From the NCBI RefSeq assembly GCF_008973755.1, contig NZ_WBOM01000003.1:466053-530052 (forward strand): DNA of 64,000 bases, given 5' to 3'. Source of the stretch: Nitrincola alkalilacustris. Its GTDB lineage: Bacteria > Pseudomonadota > Gammaproteobacteria > Pseudomonadales > Balneatricaceae. Below, piece after piece: positions 18,245 through 27,569 of the stretch. Below the pieces are notes generated by a model. The model ran no database searches and was not told where the DNA came from. It saw only the letters and a list, made by a program, of their open reading frames with translations. Positions within the stretch are counted from its first letter, which is position 1. Each line of letters begins with the position of its first letter. Made by a program: the position numbers and the translations under genes.

Positions 18245-19066
18245 GTGACCACTGTGGCTGGCCAGATGCAGGTGCAGCAGGTGCCGTTTGAGACGATTCA
18301 GGTTGAGCTGAAGGAGGGGGTCGGTGTTATCTCGCTGAACCGCCCTGAGTCGATGAATGCGTTGAATTCGACGCTGACGCGTGAGCTGGGTGAGGCGATC
18401 GATGCCCTGGAGGCAGACGTCTCCATCGGCTGCATTATCCTGACGGGTGGCTCGCAGGTGTTTGCTGCCGGCGCCGACATCAAGGAGATGAAAGGGCAGA
18501 GTTTTGCGGATCTTTACAACCGCGACTTCCCCTATATCCAGCGAGACTGCTGGCGTGCGATAGATGATGCGCGCAAGCCGATCATTGCAGCGGTTGCCGG
18601 GTTTGCACTCGGCGGTGGCTGTGAACTGGCGATGGCGTGCGACTTCATTATCGCGGCAGATACAGCGAAGTTCGGACAGCCCGAGATCAATATCGGCACC
18701 ATGCCGGGCGCAGGCGGTACACAGCGCCTGACCCGTGCGGTGGGCAAGGCCAAAGCGATGGATATGTGCCTGAGCGGGCGGATGATGGATGTCGCTGAAG
18801 CGGAGCGCAGTGGTCTGGTATCCCAGATTGTGGCACCTGATGCACTGGCGGAAGTTGCTTATAAGACAGCACGCCGGATTGCAGCCAACTCACGCCCAGC
18901 TGTGATGATGATCAAGGAGTCGGTCCGCATGGCCGGAAATACCCATCTCAATGAAGGGATGCGTTTTGAGCGTCATGCCTTCCAGTCTACTTTTGTGTTT
19001 GAGGACTGCAAAGAGGGGATGGATGCCTTTGCCGAGAAGCGTAAGCCCATGTTTAAGCACCGCTGA
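18245..19066 (+). CDS. Enoyl-CoA hydratase (crotonase family)
   Basis: 273 residues (266 if ATG 18266 is used; neither start has a clear ribosome-binding site). The crotonase oxyanion-hole motif AAGADIKEM is followed by FALGGGCELAMACDF and QPEINIGTMPGAGG. Both catalytic glutamates are present (in CELAM and QPEIN), so it should hydrate trans-2-enoyl-CoA. It is placed directly after paaN and may be the PaaF-like step of the same pathway; a general fatty-acid hydratase is equally possible. Confidence 0.9.
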   Translation: MTTVAGQMQVQQVPFETIQVELKEGVGVISLNRPESMNALNSTLTRELGEAIDALEADVSIGCIILTGGSQVFAAGADIKEMKGQSFADLYNRDFPYIQRDCWRAIDDARKPIIAAVAGFALGGGCELAMACDFIIAADTAKFGQPEINIGTMPGAGGTQRLTRAVGKAKAMDMCLSGRMMDVAEAERSGLVSQIVAPDALAEVAYKTARRIAANSRPAVMMIKESVRMAGNTHLNEGMRFERHAFQSTFVFEDCKEGMDAFAEKRKPMFKHR

Positions 19067-19123
19067 GAAAGAGCTTAAGCATCTCTGATTAAGTGTTTAA
19101 GATTGCTGAATAAGGGAGCGAAG

Positions 19124-19870
19124 ATGCAGTTGAAAGGCAAGCGTGTCTGGATCACCGGAGCCAGTTCCGGTATCGGTGAAGCGACCGCCCGACTGCTGGC
19201 TGCGGAGGGTGCCCTTGTGGTGCTCTCTGCACGTCGGCGCGACAAGCTCGAAGCACTGGCCGCTGAACTGAGTGGGCAGGGAGCTGATGTTCATATCGAG
19301 GTGGTGGATGTCTCCGACCGTGCAGCGATGGCGGCGGTCGGCGAGCGCCTGGCTGATCTGGGCGGTGTCGATATTCTGATCAACAATGCCGGCACCATGC
19401 CACTGAGTCCGATTCTCTCGGGTCGAGTTGATGAATGGGAGCAGATGATTGATGTCAACATCAAGGGTGTGCTCTATGCGATCCATGCGGTTTACCCCGG
19501 CATGGCGGAGCGCAAGGATGGGCATATCGTCAATATCAGCTCTGTGGCGGCTCGGCTTACCTATCAGAGCGCTGGCGTCTATTGCGGCACTAAGCATGCG
19601 GTAAGAGCGATCTCCGACACGCTGCGCAAGGAGGCGATCCGCTTTGGTGTCCGGGTGACGGATATACAGCCTGGTTCGGTGGATACCGAACTACCGGACA
19701 GCATCCGTCACGACAAGATTCGTACCGCTGTGAAGGACAACATGTACGCGGAAGGTTCGCCGATTCTGAAGCCTGAAGATATCGCACGCGCCGTGCTTTA
19801 TGTGGTAACCCAGCCAGCTCATGTTGATGTCAGCGAGTTGCTGATACGTCCTCTGATTCAGGAAAACTGA
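19124..19870 (+). CDS. Short-chain dehydrogenase/reductase
   Basis: 248 residues of classical SDR: TGASSGIG cofactor loop at 11-18, NNAG, ISSVAA serine and the catalytic YCGTK. ATG 19124 has AAGGGA seven bases upstream; an upstream TTG is less likely. The third residue class after the cofactor loop (SARRR) favours NADP(H). Last gene of the paaN set, 57 bp after the hydratase, convergent with marR (6 bp). Substrate unknown. Confidence 0.88.
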   Translation: MQLKGKRVWITGASSGIGEATARLLAAEGALVVLSARRRDKLEALAAELSGQGADVHIEVVDVSDRAAMAAVGERLADLGGVDILINNAGTMPLSPILSGRVDEWEQMIDVNIKGVLYAIHAVYPGMAERKDGHIVNISSVAARLTYQSAGVYCGTKHAVRAISDTLRKEAIRFGVRVTDIQPGSVDTELPDSIRHDKIRTAVKDNMYAEGSPILKPEDIARAVLYVVTQPAHVDVSELLIRPLIQEN

Positions 19871-19876
19871 TAACCG

Positions 19877-20356
19877 CTACTGCTCGGATGGCAGCTCGCA
19901 GGTATTCAGCCTGTCGAGCTGCTTATCCAGTTTCTGCATGATATTGAACAGATCCCGATACTCCTTGGCCGAGAGACTACCCACCAGCGTACTTTCCCAT
20001 TCCAGTGCGCGTGGGATCAGCTCATCCAGCAACGCGTGCCCCTTGTCGGTCAGGCTCAGCATCACCTCACGCTGATCATCCGTATTGCGTCGACGGTTGA
20101 TCAATCCCTCGGTCGCAAGCTGGTTGACCGCGCGCGACACCTTCACCTTGTCCATCTGGCAATAGCGACCGATCTCACGTGCTGTCATCTCGTTCTGGGA
20201 GTTCAACCAGACGAGAATTCGCCACTGCGGAATACTGATGCCGAACTCTTCCTGATAGATGTGCGACAGGGAGCAACTGATACGCTGAGCCAGGTTGTTG
20301 ATCCTGTAGGGCAGGAACTGCTCCAGCCTGAGTAAGACGCGATTGTGATCCAACAT
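19877..20356 (-). CDS. MarR-family transcriptional regulator
   Basis: 159 residues. The winged helix is at about 50-115 (MTAREIGRYCQMDKVKVSRA, then LINRRRNTDDQREVMLSLT), with dimerisation helices at both ends. ATG 20356 is chosen although GGAG lies only 3 bases upstream; a TTG at 20365 has no site. It is cotranscribed with, and 15 bp downstream of, a Bcr-type exporter, and converges on the paaN-hydratase-SDR set. MarR proteins of this kind usually respond to phenolic or CoA ligands and repress adjacent genes. Confidence 0.88.
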   Translation of the reverse strand: MLDHNRVLLRLEQFLPYRINNLAQRISCSLSHIYQEEFGISIPQWRILVWLNSQNEMTAREIGRYCQMDKVKVSRAVNQLATEGLINRRRNTDDQREVMLSLTDKGHALLDELIPRALEWESTLVGSLSAKEYRDLFNIMQKLDKQLDRLNTCELPSEQ

Positions 20357-20371
20357 AGTCTCCAAGAGCGG

Positions 20372-21583
20372 TTAGTCTGGCTGCCCGGCCAGTTGCCAGA
20401 ACCAGGTGGCAAGGCCGATCATGCCACAGAGCGAAATAATAACAGTTAATGGTATGACAGTTCCGTTATAGAAGTAACCAGCCAGTGCACCTGTTGTGGC
20501 AGCAGTCCCGATCTGAATCAGTCCAAATACAGCAGATGCTGAACCTGCGTACTCCCGGAACAGGCTGATTGAGCCCGCCTGGCTGTTAGCCAACGTCAGC
20601 CCGCCTGAAGCGAACACCAGGAACATCGCAAACAGCACACTGACCAGATTGATCCAGTCTGTCAGGATCGCAAGAAGCATCACCACACAGGCCAGCAGCA
20701 ACAAGCCCAGCCCTAACCCAATGGTTTTATTCAGCCCCAGTCGAGAGACCAGTCTGGCACTGGAAAAAGCTCCGATCATGTAGCCCATCACATTAACGGC
20801 AAAGGTATAGCCGAACAGCTGTGGTGATAGCCCGATCACCTCTGTAATGATATAGGATGAGGAGGAGATGTAGGCAAACATGGCGCCAAACGAAGTACTG
20901 GCACAGATCACGTAGGCGATAAACAGGCGATTCTGGATGAAGCGCGGAAAGTTGCGGAAAATATCCATGAACCGCCGCTTTTGTCCCTCCGGATGATCCG
21001 GTCGTGTCTCCCATAAAAACAGCAGCACACCGATCAGTGTAATAACCGAGAAGGCCGCCAAGGCGACGAAGTGTGATCTCCAGGTAAACCAGATCAGCAG
21101 CCAGCTACCGATAATAGGTGCCAGTGCGGGAATCAGTGCCATGGCCGAGCTGAGGTAAGCCAGCACCTTAGCGGCATCTTCACGCGGGTAGACATCACTG
21201 ACAATAGCTCGTCCCAGTACCGGACCGACACTCGCACCAAGCCCTTGCAGAATACGACCCACCCAGAGTGTCTCAACAGTAGGGGCCCAGATACAGATCA
21301 GCGATGCCAGAAAAAACAGCACCAACCCAAGCTTAAGTACCGGCATTCGCCCCCAGGTATCAGCCAGTGAGCCGCTGATGATCTGCCCAAACGCATAGCC
21401 CAGCATAAACAGGCTCAGCGTTAGCTGGACATGGCCGTGGTTGCTGTTCAGGTCTGTGATCATGGCCGGTAGTCCGGACAGATACAGGTCGGTCGATATG
21501 GCGCTGAATGCAACAAGCCCGACAAGGACTATGCCCTGTATCAAACCTGGGGATCGCTTAGCAGGAGCAGGGGAGTGACTCAT
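20372..21583 (-). CDS. Bcr/CflA-family MFS exporter
   Basis: 403 residues with twelve membrane segments, the MFS motif A variant GSLADTWGR between helices 2 and 3, and GASVGPVLGRAIVSD typical of the Bcr/CflA drug:H+ antiporter group. It leads a two-gene unit with the MarR gene, which would normally control it. Substrates of the family include bicyclomycin, chloramphenicol and sulfonamides; export of an aromatic intermediate is a possible role in this setting. Confidence 0.88.
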   Translation of the reverse strand: MSHSPAPAKRSPGLIQGIVLVGLVAFSAISTDLYLSGLPAMITDLNSNHGHVQLTLSLFMLGYAFGQIISGSLADTWGRMPVLKLGLVLFFLASLICIWAPTVETLWVGRILQGLGASVGPVLGRAIVSDVYPREDAAKVLAYLSSAMALIPALAPIIGSWLLIWFTWRSHFVALAAFSVITLIGVLLFLWETRPDHPEGQKRRFMDIFRNFPRFIQNRLFIAYVICASTSFGAMFAYISSSSYIITEVIGLSPQLFGYTFAVNVMGYMIGAFSSARLVSRLGLNKTIGLGLGLLLLACVVMLLAILTDWINLVSVLFAMFLVFASGGLTLANSQAGSISLFREYAGSASAVFGLIQIGTAATTGALAGYFYNGTVIPLTVIISLCGMIGLATWFWQLAGQPD

Positions 21584-21609
21584 GGGGCATCCTTATCCGA
21601 GATCTTAAC

Positions 21610-21644
21610 CCCCGGCAGCCGACCTCATGAGTCAGCTGCCGGGG
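21610..21644 (-). terminator. Hairpin after the dctPQM operon
   Basis: CCCCGGCAGC (21610-21619) pairs with GCTGCCGGGG (21635-21644), a perfect 10-bp GC-rich stem 16 bp after the dctM stop. No strong T-tract follows on the minus strand, so it may be a transcript-end or stabilising hairpin. Confidence 0.5.
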
Positions 21645-21660
21645 TAATTATTGGCCGAGA

Positions 21661-22965
21661 TTAAGTCGAGTAAAGCAACTGGGGAAGATAGAGTGCCAGT
21701 GCAGGGATGAAGAGTACCATCAAAAGACGCACAATATCAGCTACCCAGAAGGGTGTGATCCCGCGGAAAATAGTGGCGGTCTTGACGTCCGGCACAAGAC
21801 CTTTCAGAACGAACACATTCATCCCGACCGGAGGTGTGATCAGGCTGATCTCGATCACGATCACTACGATAATGCCGAACCAGACCAGATCGAAACCGAG
21901 GCCGGCAACAACCGGGAAGAAGAGCGGCACCGTCAGCAGCATCATCGACATGCTCTCAAGCATGCAGCCGAGAACAATATAGATGGCAAGGATCACCAGC
22001 ATCACCATCATTGGTGTCAGATTCCAGCTGTTCAGCACTGCCAGAAGCTCCTGAGGCAGGCCAGCTCGGTTGATGAAGTTGGAGAAGATCAGCGCTGCGA
22101 TTATTACAGCAAACAGCATTGCAGTGGTGCGGGCAGTATCAACCAGCACCTCATAGAGAATGCTCCAGGTCAGTGCGCGTCGCATGAAGGCGATAATGAA
22201 GGCTCCGAAGGCTCCGATTCCTGCTGCTTCAGTCGGTGTGAACATACCGATATAGATACCGCCAATGACCAGAATGAACAGCAGCAGTGTGGTACCGACA
22301 CCCGCAAGGGCTGCAAAGCGTTCCCCCCAGCCGACACGTTCAGCATCTTTGCAGGCATCTGAGTTGCGGCGAACGACATACTGAACAGCGACCAGATAGA
22401 GCACTATACCAAGCAGTCCCGGGATTAGCCCTGCGGCAAACAGTTCACGGATACTCTGTTCGGTCAGAATACCGTAGATCACCAGCATGACACTCGGCGG
22501 AATCAGTATACCAAGTGTGCCACCGGCAGCGATGGAAGCGGTCGCCAGCGCATCGGAGTAACCGTATTTTCGCATCTGCGGCATCGCCACTTTGGTCATC
22601 GTCGCCGCTGTGGCCAGGCTAGATCCACTGATGGAGCTGAAGCCTCCGCAGGCCAGGATGGTCGCCATCGCCTGACCACCACGAAAATGACCGATAAAGG
22701 CATTGGAAGCACGGTAGATCGCATCCGACAGCCCCGCCTTGGTCACCAGGTTGCCCATCAGAATAAACAGAGGAATGACCGACAGGCCATACTCCTGGCC
22801 AGTATCTACAATGCGGCGGGCCGACATGGCGGCCGCTGCGTTCCAGTTACCGCCCAGGACATAATAGAAACCGATAAAGCCGATGGCTCCCATCGCAAAG
22901 GCAAGCGGGACACGCAGCAGGATCAGTGCAAAAAGAATGGCGAAGCCGATAAGTGATTCAAACAC
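21661..22965 (-). CDS. dctM: TRAP transporter large permease subunit (DctM)
   Basis: 434 residues, polytopic, with the DctM-typical GGFSSISGSSLATAATMTKV and GGTLGILIPPSVMLVIYG loops. The start is GTG 22965 with GAGG upstream. Third gene of a complete dctP-dctQ-dctM operon. TRAP systems use the Na+ gradient to import carboxylic acids; the substrate is set by DctP. Confidence 0.93.
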   Translation of the reverse strand: MFESLIGFAILFALILLRVPLAFAMGAIGFIGFYYVLGGNWNAAAAMSARRIVDTGQEYGLSVIPLFILMGNLVTKAGLSDAIYRASNAFIGHFRGGQAMATILACGGFSSISGSSLATAATMTKVAMPQMRKYGYSDALATASIAAGGTLGILIPPSVMLVIYGILTEQSIRELFAAGLIPGLLGIVLYLVAVQYVVRRNSDACKDAERVGWGERFAALAGVGTTLLLFILVIGGIYIGMFTPTEAAGIGAFGAFIIAFMRRALTWSILYEVLVDTARTTAMLFAVIIAALIFSNFINRAGLPQELLAVLNSWNLTPMMVMLVILAIYIVLGCMLESMSMMLLTVPLFFPVVAGLGFDLVWFGIIVVIVIEISLITPPVGMNVFVLKGLVPDVKTATIFRGITPFWVADIVRLLMVLFIPALALYLPQLLYST

Positions 22966-22997
22966 AGTAAAGCTACCTCAATACCGATGAAACCAGA

Positions 22998-23588
22998 TTA
23001 CTGGCCGTTGGGCTGATTATTGTTCTTGTCGGGATGAGACACGCTGCCCAGATACTGATCGGACATTTTTTCCGGATCATGATGGGCCCAGGTCTTGTAA
23101 CCGAAGATTTCAGGCACATAAAAAAGAGCACGAATAAGGGTGAAGGCGGCTGCAATCCATGCCATTAATGACATGAGATATATCAGGTAACCAACTGGTA
23201 TTCTTAAGAATTCTGTTACATCTCCATAAGACATGGAGCGTCCGGCAAAGGCCCATATCCGATCAGCCATCACATAAAGTGCAAAAGTACAGATACCGTT
23301 GATGACGATCTGACGCCAGGGCACGATCCAGGCAGGCACCCACTGGTCCAGCAGGTCAACAGCAATATGCTCCTCTTTCCAGCACACCACTGGAAACGAG
23401 CAGAAGATAACAACTGCCAGCATCAGCTGAATCAATTCAATTGCACCGAGCAGAGGGGAGTTGAAGAAGAAGCGACCGATGACATCAAAAGTGGTCACCA
23501 GCATCATGCCGAGCAGGGCGATACCCGCCAGACCTTCCAGTCCGGTTCTGATGACGCGCTCGGTGTTGTGTGTAAGCTTGGCCAGCAT
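22998..23588 (-). CDS. dctQ: TRAP transporter small membrane subunit (DctQ)
   Basis: 196 residues with four membrane helices and the DctQ feature FFNSPLLGAIELIQLMLAVV. The C-terminal tail after residue 165 is longer and more charged than usual. GAGGTT precedes the ATG, and the gap to dctM is 32 bp. Middle gene of the TRAP operon, separated from dctP by an unusual hairpin. Confidence 0.9.
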   Translation of the reverse strand: MLAKLTHNTERVIRTGLEGLAGIALLGMMLVTTFDVIGRFFFNSPLLGAIELIQLMLAVVIFCSFPVVCWKEEHIAVDLLDQWVPAWIVPWRQIVINGICTFALYVMADRIWAFAGRSMSYGDVTEFLRIPVGYLIYLMSLMAWIAAAFTLIRALFYVPEIFGYKTWAHHDPEKMSDQYLGSVSHPDKNNNQPNGQ

Positions 23589-23634
23589 GAATAACCTCGG
23601 ATCAATCGGGGTGGCATTCGGCAGAGGGCTTGAT

Positions 23635-23690
23635 GCACTCTACACTGTTCAGTCATGCAAATGTTCGATGATGCATACAGTGTAGAGTGC
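23635..23690 (-). repeat. 13-bp inverted repeat between dctP and dctQ
   Basis: GCACTCTACACTG (23635-23647) and CAGTGTAGAGTGC (23678-23690) are perfectly complementary across a 30-base spacer. There is no T-tract. Hairpins at this place in binding-protein operons commonly protect the 3' end of the binding-protein message, so that more DctP than permease is made. Confidence 0.65.
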
Positions 23691-23717
23691 TTTGAGGGAA
23701 ACAGCAGGGCTGTCTGA

Positions 23718-24737
23718 TTACTGAGTCAGTTCTGCGAGCTGGGCTTTGAAGAAGTCCAGTGCAGCCTGCGCTTCCACGCCACTTTTGGTAGCATTTTCAA
23801 CCCAGGTGGCTTCCAGATCCGCTGTCAGTTCACGTGCAGCAGCCACCACTTCAGGTGAGGCTTCAGTGAAGGTATTACCCTGCTCTTTGGCGAAGGCGAC
23901 ACCGCTCTCGTCAGAGATATCCATCATCTCACCGAAGAGACGTGACAGACGCTCACCGGACACACCCATGATCGCTTCACGGTCAGCAGCGGACAGAGAT
24001 CCCCAGGTGTCCGGGTTGATGACGATGGCAAAGCTACCACGATACAGGCCACCTGGCAGGCTCAGCGTGTAAGGGGCGACCTCTGCTACACGGAAGGAGC
24101 GCAGACCTTCGAGGGTCAGGAAGGCACCATCGATGACACCCTGTGAGGCGGCCTCATAAGTCTGAGTAGGTGGCAGGTTGACGCCAGAGATCTCAAGACG
24201 GCGGGCAATTTCAGACATTACGCCACCGCCGACTCGCATGCGTTTGCCTTTGAGTTCGTCCAGAGATTCGATTTTTTCACGGCTGAAGATCTGACCAGGA
24301 CCATGCACACCAACGGCCAGCACCTCGACATCGCGGTGCTCACGGGCCTTGGCGAGGTATTGTTCATGGGTGCGCCAGTAGGCGGCTGACATCGCCTCGG
24401 AGGAGATATCTTCAAAGAAGGGCAGTTCAGGCAACTCGGTGGTCAGGAAGCGGCCGGGGAAGTGACCATGGAACATCCAGGTGACATCACCGATACCATC
24501 CGCAACGATATCCATCTGCGAGTGCGATGGCCCCAGGTCATAAACCACATTCAGTTTGACACGACCTTCAGTGGCTTCTTCGATCCATTCACCCCAGGTG
24601 GGCCATACCATGGAGTTGATCCCATGATTGGGGGATGCCCAGGTGCTGACGGTCAGCGTTGTCTGAGCCATGGCAGGGGTAAAGGCTGTGGCGGCCATCA
24701 GGCCTGTCGCCAACATGAGGGACTTGATTGTTTTCAT
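23718..24737 (-). CDS. dctP: TRAP transporter periplasmic substrate-binding protein (DctP)
   Basis: 339 residues with a Sec signal peptide cut after TPAMA (about residue 24). The mature protein has DctP motifs: IVADGIGDVTWMF, the ELKGKRMRVGGG segment that holds the carboxylate-binding arginine, and VIDGAFLTLEGL. AAAGGAT lies 8-9 bases before the ATG. First gene of dctPQM. The ligand is probably an organic acid, and the gene for the LysR regulator on the opposite strand probably responds to it. Confidence 0.92.
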   Translation of the reverse strand: MKTIKSLMLATGLMAATAFTPAMAQTTLTVSTWASPNHGINSMVWPTWGEWIEEATEGRVKLNVVYDLGPSHSQMDIVADGIGDVTWMFHGHFPGRFLTTELPELPFFEDISSEAMSAAYWRTHEQYLAKAREHRDVEVLAVGVHGPGQIFSREKIESLDELKGKRMRVGGGVMSEIARRLEISGVNLPPTQTYEAASQGVIDGAFLTLEGLRSFRVAEVAPYTLSLPGGLYRGSFAIVINPDTWGSLSAADREAIMGVSGERLSRLFGEMMDISDESGVAFAKEQGNTFTEASPEVVAAARELTADLEATWVENATKSGVEAQAALDFFKAQLAELTQ

Positions 24738-25256
24738 TCGTCTATCCTTTCGAGAGTTTAAGGCGTTGTATTTATAGTTTCACTCGAAACTTACCCAGTC
24801 GTCGCTGAATAAAGGGTCGCTACCCGGCAGCGATCTTGATGAGCAGTATCAATCGCGCTGTTTACTGGGTATTGAACGTTAAGCAATATCTGATATATTG
24901 CCGCCCACTGTCAAGCAGGCCCTATCAGACTATTGGTTACATATGAAACCAATAAAGGGGCTTTTCCTCCAGCCTGTATAGCAAGATCAGGTTTTTTTGA
25001 GATAGCTCAGCTGATCCCGAATCAGACACTGAGCGGCACTGATTTAGAAATTAAATCCTTGATCTGAATCAATATTGATGATTAATTCGTAAGTGGGTGC
25101 GGCCCTCGATTGGTCCACTATCAGTGATGGAAGCCACTGTATTCAGGCGTTTTTCTGTTAAGCTTTGTTTGGATACTTTCCGAATAAGAAACAATGTTAT
25201 TCATTTTTTGACGCGGTGATACTACCCGCTGATCCGACTGATTAAGGGGACGGGAT
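24738..25256. promoter_or_regulatory. 519-bp divergent region between dctP and lysR, with a palindromic operator candidate
   Basis: No gene is supported; a 96-residue frame on the minus strand only shadows the LysR start. A 22-bp palindrome, ATTGGTT (24932-24938) and AACCAAT (24947-24953) around an 8-base ACATATGA spacer, lies about 200 bp from the dctP start. It is the clearest operator-like site. The rest is AT-rich with no further structure that I could support. Confidence 0.5.
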
Positions 25257-26171
25257 TTGGATCTGTTATCTGCCATGGCGATCTTTGTCAGAGTGGTCGA
25301 TCTTAAAAGCTTTTCGTTGGCAGCAAATGAACTGGGCATTTCCAGCTCCTCTGTCAGTAAGCAGGTATCACAACTGGAAAAGCATATCGGTGCCCGCTTG
25401 CTGCAACGCACTACACGGCGGTTGAGTGTGACAGAGGCGGGAGCAGCCTATTACGAAAAGTGCATCAGCATCATGGCTGAGGTGAAAGAAGCCGAGAATC
25501 TGGTGTCACAGCTCCAGGGGAAGCCCCGCGGCATACTGCGAATCAATTGCAACATGACCTTTGGGCAGTTTCAACTGGCCAAGTCGATCCCTTCATTCAT
25601 GGAGAAATTTCCTGAGGTACATTTTGAGGTTACTCTGGATGATCGTATGCCGGATATTGTCAGAGATGGCTTTGATCTGGCGATACGCATCACGGACCCT
25701 CAATTACCTGATTCCAGCCTGATTGCGAGAGAGATCTCAACAATTCCGATGTATGTCTGCGCGACGCCCGAATATATCAGGCAGCATGGCCGGCCAGACA
25801 CGCCAGATGCACTCAGAGCTCATAACTGTCTGATATTCGTACATGCCAGTAATGCCAACCTCTGGTCCCTGCGAAAAGGGGAGAAAAAATACAGTATTCA
25901 GGTCAGTGGTGATCTGCGCGCCAATAACAGTCTGATCGTACGAGAGGCGGTGCTGGCACATCGCGGCATAGCGAATCTGGCGTCCTTTGTGATTGAGCCC
26001 TATGTGGCAAGTGGTGAACTGGAACTGGTTTTCCCAGAATATGAGCCGGAGCGCCTCAGTATTTTTGCGGTATACCCTGATCGCAAGTATATCTCACCCA
26101 AGGTCAGTGCCTTCATTGAGCATTTTCAGCAATGGCTTGAAGACAATCTTGAGTTGCAGATCAAGGTTTGA
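25257..26171 (+). CDS. LysR-family regulator (CrgA-like)
   Basis: 304 residues. The helix-turn-helix is at 15-45 (FSLAANELGISSSSVSKQVS) and an effector domain follows from about 90. The TTG start at 25257 is supported by AAGGGGA (25244-25250) six bases upstream; ATG 25275 is the alternative but would trim the first helix. It is divergent from dctPQM, the usual arrangement for a regulator of that operon. Confidence 0.88.
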   Translation: MDLLSAMAIFVRVVDLKSFSLAANELGISSSSVSKQVSQLEKHIGARLLQRTTRRLSVTEAGAAYYEKCISIMAEVKEAENLVSQLQGKPRGILRINCNMTFGQFQLAKSIPSFMEKFPEVHFEVTLDDRMPDIVRDGFDLAIRITDPQLPDSSLIAREISTIPMYVCATPEYIRQHGRPDTPDALRAHNCLIFVHASNANLWSLRKGEKKYSIQVSGDLRANNSLIVREAVLAHRGIANLASFVIEPYVASGELELVFPEYEPERLSIFAVYPDRKYISPKVSAFIEHFQQWLEDNLELQIKV

Positions 26172-26199
26172 TGGGGAGGTGCAGAGAGTGTACTGATTG

Positions 26200-26232
26200 A
26201 AAAAAAGTGCTCCAGAAGGGTTCTGGAGCACT
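26200..26232 (-). terminator. Terminator after the prolidase gene
   Basis: An 11-bp perfect stem (26206-26216 with 26222-26232) closes a 5-base loop. Seven A residues at 26200-26206 give a U-tract on the minus strand. It lies 9 bp after the prolidase stop and between convergent genes. Confidence 0.9.
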
Positions 26233-26240
26233 CCAACTGG

Positions 26241-27569
26241 TCAGGCCTCCAGTGCCTGAAAAGCTTCCCGAGTCAGGTTGCGGCTCTGTGTGTCTGCTAT
26301 TACCAGATTGTCCTCTACACGAATCCCGCCAAAGGGTTTAAGGCGCTCGATCAGGTCCAGATTGCAACCGTGTTGTGGTATCTCGCGAACCATCCGATCC
26401 AGCAGCATGGGGATGAAGTAGAGGCCCGGTTCGATGGTGATCGCCATTTTGCTTTCCAGGCGGCGTGTCAGGCGCAGAAAGGGTGCATCGTCGCCCGGTT
26501 TGAGCAACGTACCCAGTTCGTCAATCTGATGTCCAGCGACATCATGTACCTGCAGGCCAATCAGATGACCCAGTCCATGTGGTGAAAATACCTGCGGAAT
26601 ACGCTTGTCCATCTGCTCATCCACTGGCAGGGTACAGATGCCCATATTAAGCAGGACAGCGGCGATCTCACGAAGCCCTGTCTGGTGCAGGTTCTGATAG
26701 TCTGTTCCGGCCACAGCGGCTTCGCAGATGCGATGTTCCAATGCTTCCATCTGATTCAACAGCTCTTCAAACAGCGCTCCATCCGGAGTGCGATTGTTGC
26801 AGTAGGTGCGGGTAATATCACTGCAGTAGCCAAGATGGCTCGCACCGGCATCTATCAGCATGGAGCGATGACTGTCAGGTTTTTGCCATTGCTTATGCTC
26901 ATAGTGCAAAATAGCAGCGGACTGATTAAGACAGACGATACCGGGGTAGGGCTCATCAATACTGAGCTGCTCACTGGCGCTGAGAAAGTCGAGATAGATC
27001 TCTGCTTCACTTTTACCGGCATGAAAACCAGCTTCGGCGGCAAGGTGACCCTTAACACCCTTGATGCTTGCCAGTTCCATGCAGGCGATCTCGTAGTCAC
27101 TCTTGATGGCGCGTTGATAGTAGAGCGGAAGCAGCAAACGATCGGGGTTGATCTCCAGCTTGAGTCCCAGAGAGTTCAGCTGCGGATTCAAGGGGCCCAG
27201 CCAGGCAATACTGCCCTGCAGTGCCGGCATCCAGTCTTTCAGTGCACGAGCTGTGTCAATCTGCCACAGCGACTGCCAGTCTCCGTCTGGAATCCGGGCA
27301 GTGGTGTGCCAGAAGTCGGGTTTGTCAGGCCAGACCAGTCTGGGCTTGCCTTCACGACTGATCAGAATAAACAGATCTGGTCGGGCAACAAAGGGTAGCC
27401 ATTGCTGAGCACCGGCATAGGCCTTGTAAGGATGAGTATGGTCATCATGGAAGTAATAGGACTGACTACCGCTGCTGATGATCAAGTGATCAATATCGGT
27501 GCTGCTCATCAGTGACTGATACTGTTTGCACAGTCCCAACAGGTGTTGCGGGTAGAGTTCTGTTGTCAT
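26241..27569 (-). CDS. Xaa-Pro dipeptidase (prolidase, M24B)
   Basis: 442 residues of the pita-bread metallopeptidase family with an N-terminal creatinase-like domain (about 1-160). The dinuclear metal ligands are visible in order: LIDAGASHLGYCSDITRT (two Asp), SPHGLGHLIGLQVHD (His), AITIEPGLYF (Glu) and FGGIRVEDN (Glu). This is the PepQ set for cleaving dipeptides with C-terminal proline. PepQ relatives also hydrolyse organophosphorus esters. The gene is divergent from an XRE-cupin regulator, and its 221-bp upstream region is shared with it. Confidence 0.92.
   Translation of the reverse strand: MTTELYPQHLLGLCKQYQSLMSSTDIDHLIISSGSQSYYFHDDHTHPYKAYAGAQQWLPFVARPDLFILISREGKPRLVWPDKPDFWHTTARIPDGDWQSLWQIDTARALKDWMPALQGSIAWLGPLNPQLNSLGLKLEINPDRLLLPLYYQRAIKSDYEIACMELASIKGVKGHLAAEAGFHAGKSEAEIYLDFLSASEQLSIDEPYPGIVCLNQSAAILHYEHKQWQKPDSHRSMLIDAGASHLGYCSDITRTYCNNRTPDGALFEELLNQMEALEHRICEAAVAGTDYQNLHQTGLREIAAVLLNMGICTLPVDEQMDKRIPQVFSPHGLGHLIGLQVHDVAGHQIDELGTLLKPGDDAPFLRLTRRLESKMAITIEPGLYFIPMLLDRMVREIPQHGCNLDLIERLKPFGGIRVEDNLVIADTQSRNLTREAFQALEA

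Noticed and set aside
26685..27398. 237-residue frame opposite the prolidase gene
   Set aside because: Shadow of a conserved metallopeptidase; no family match.
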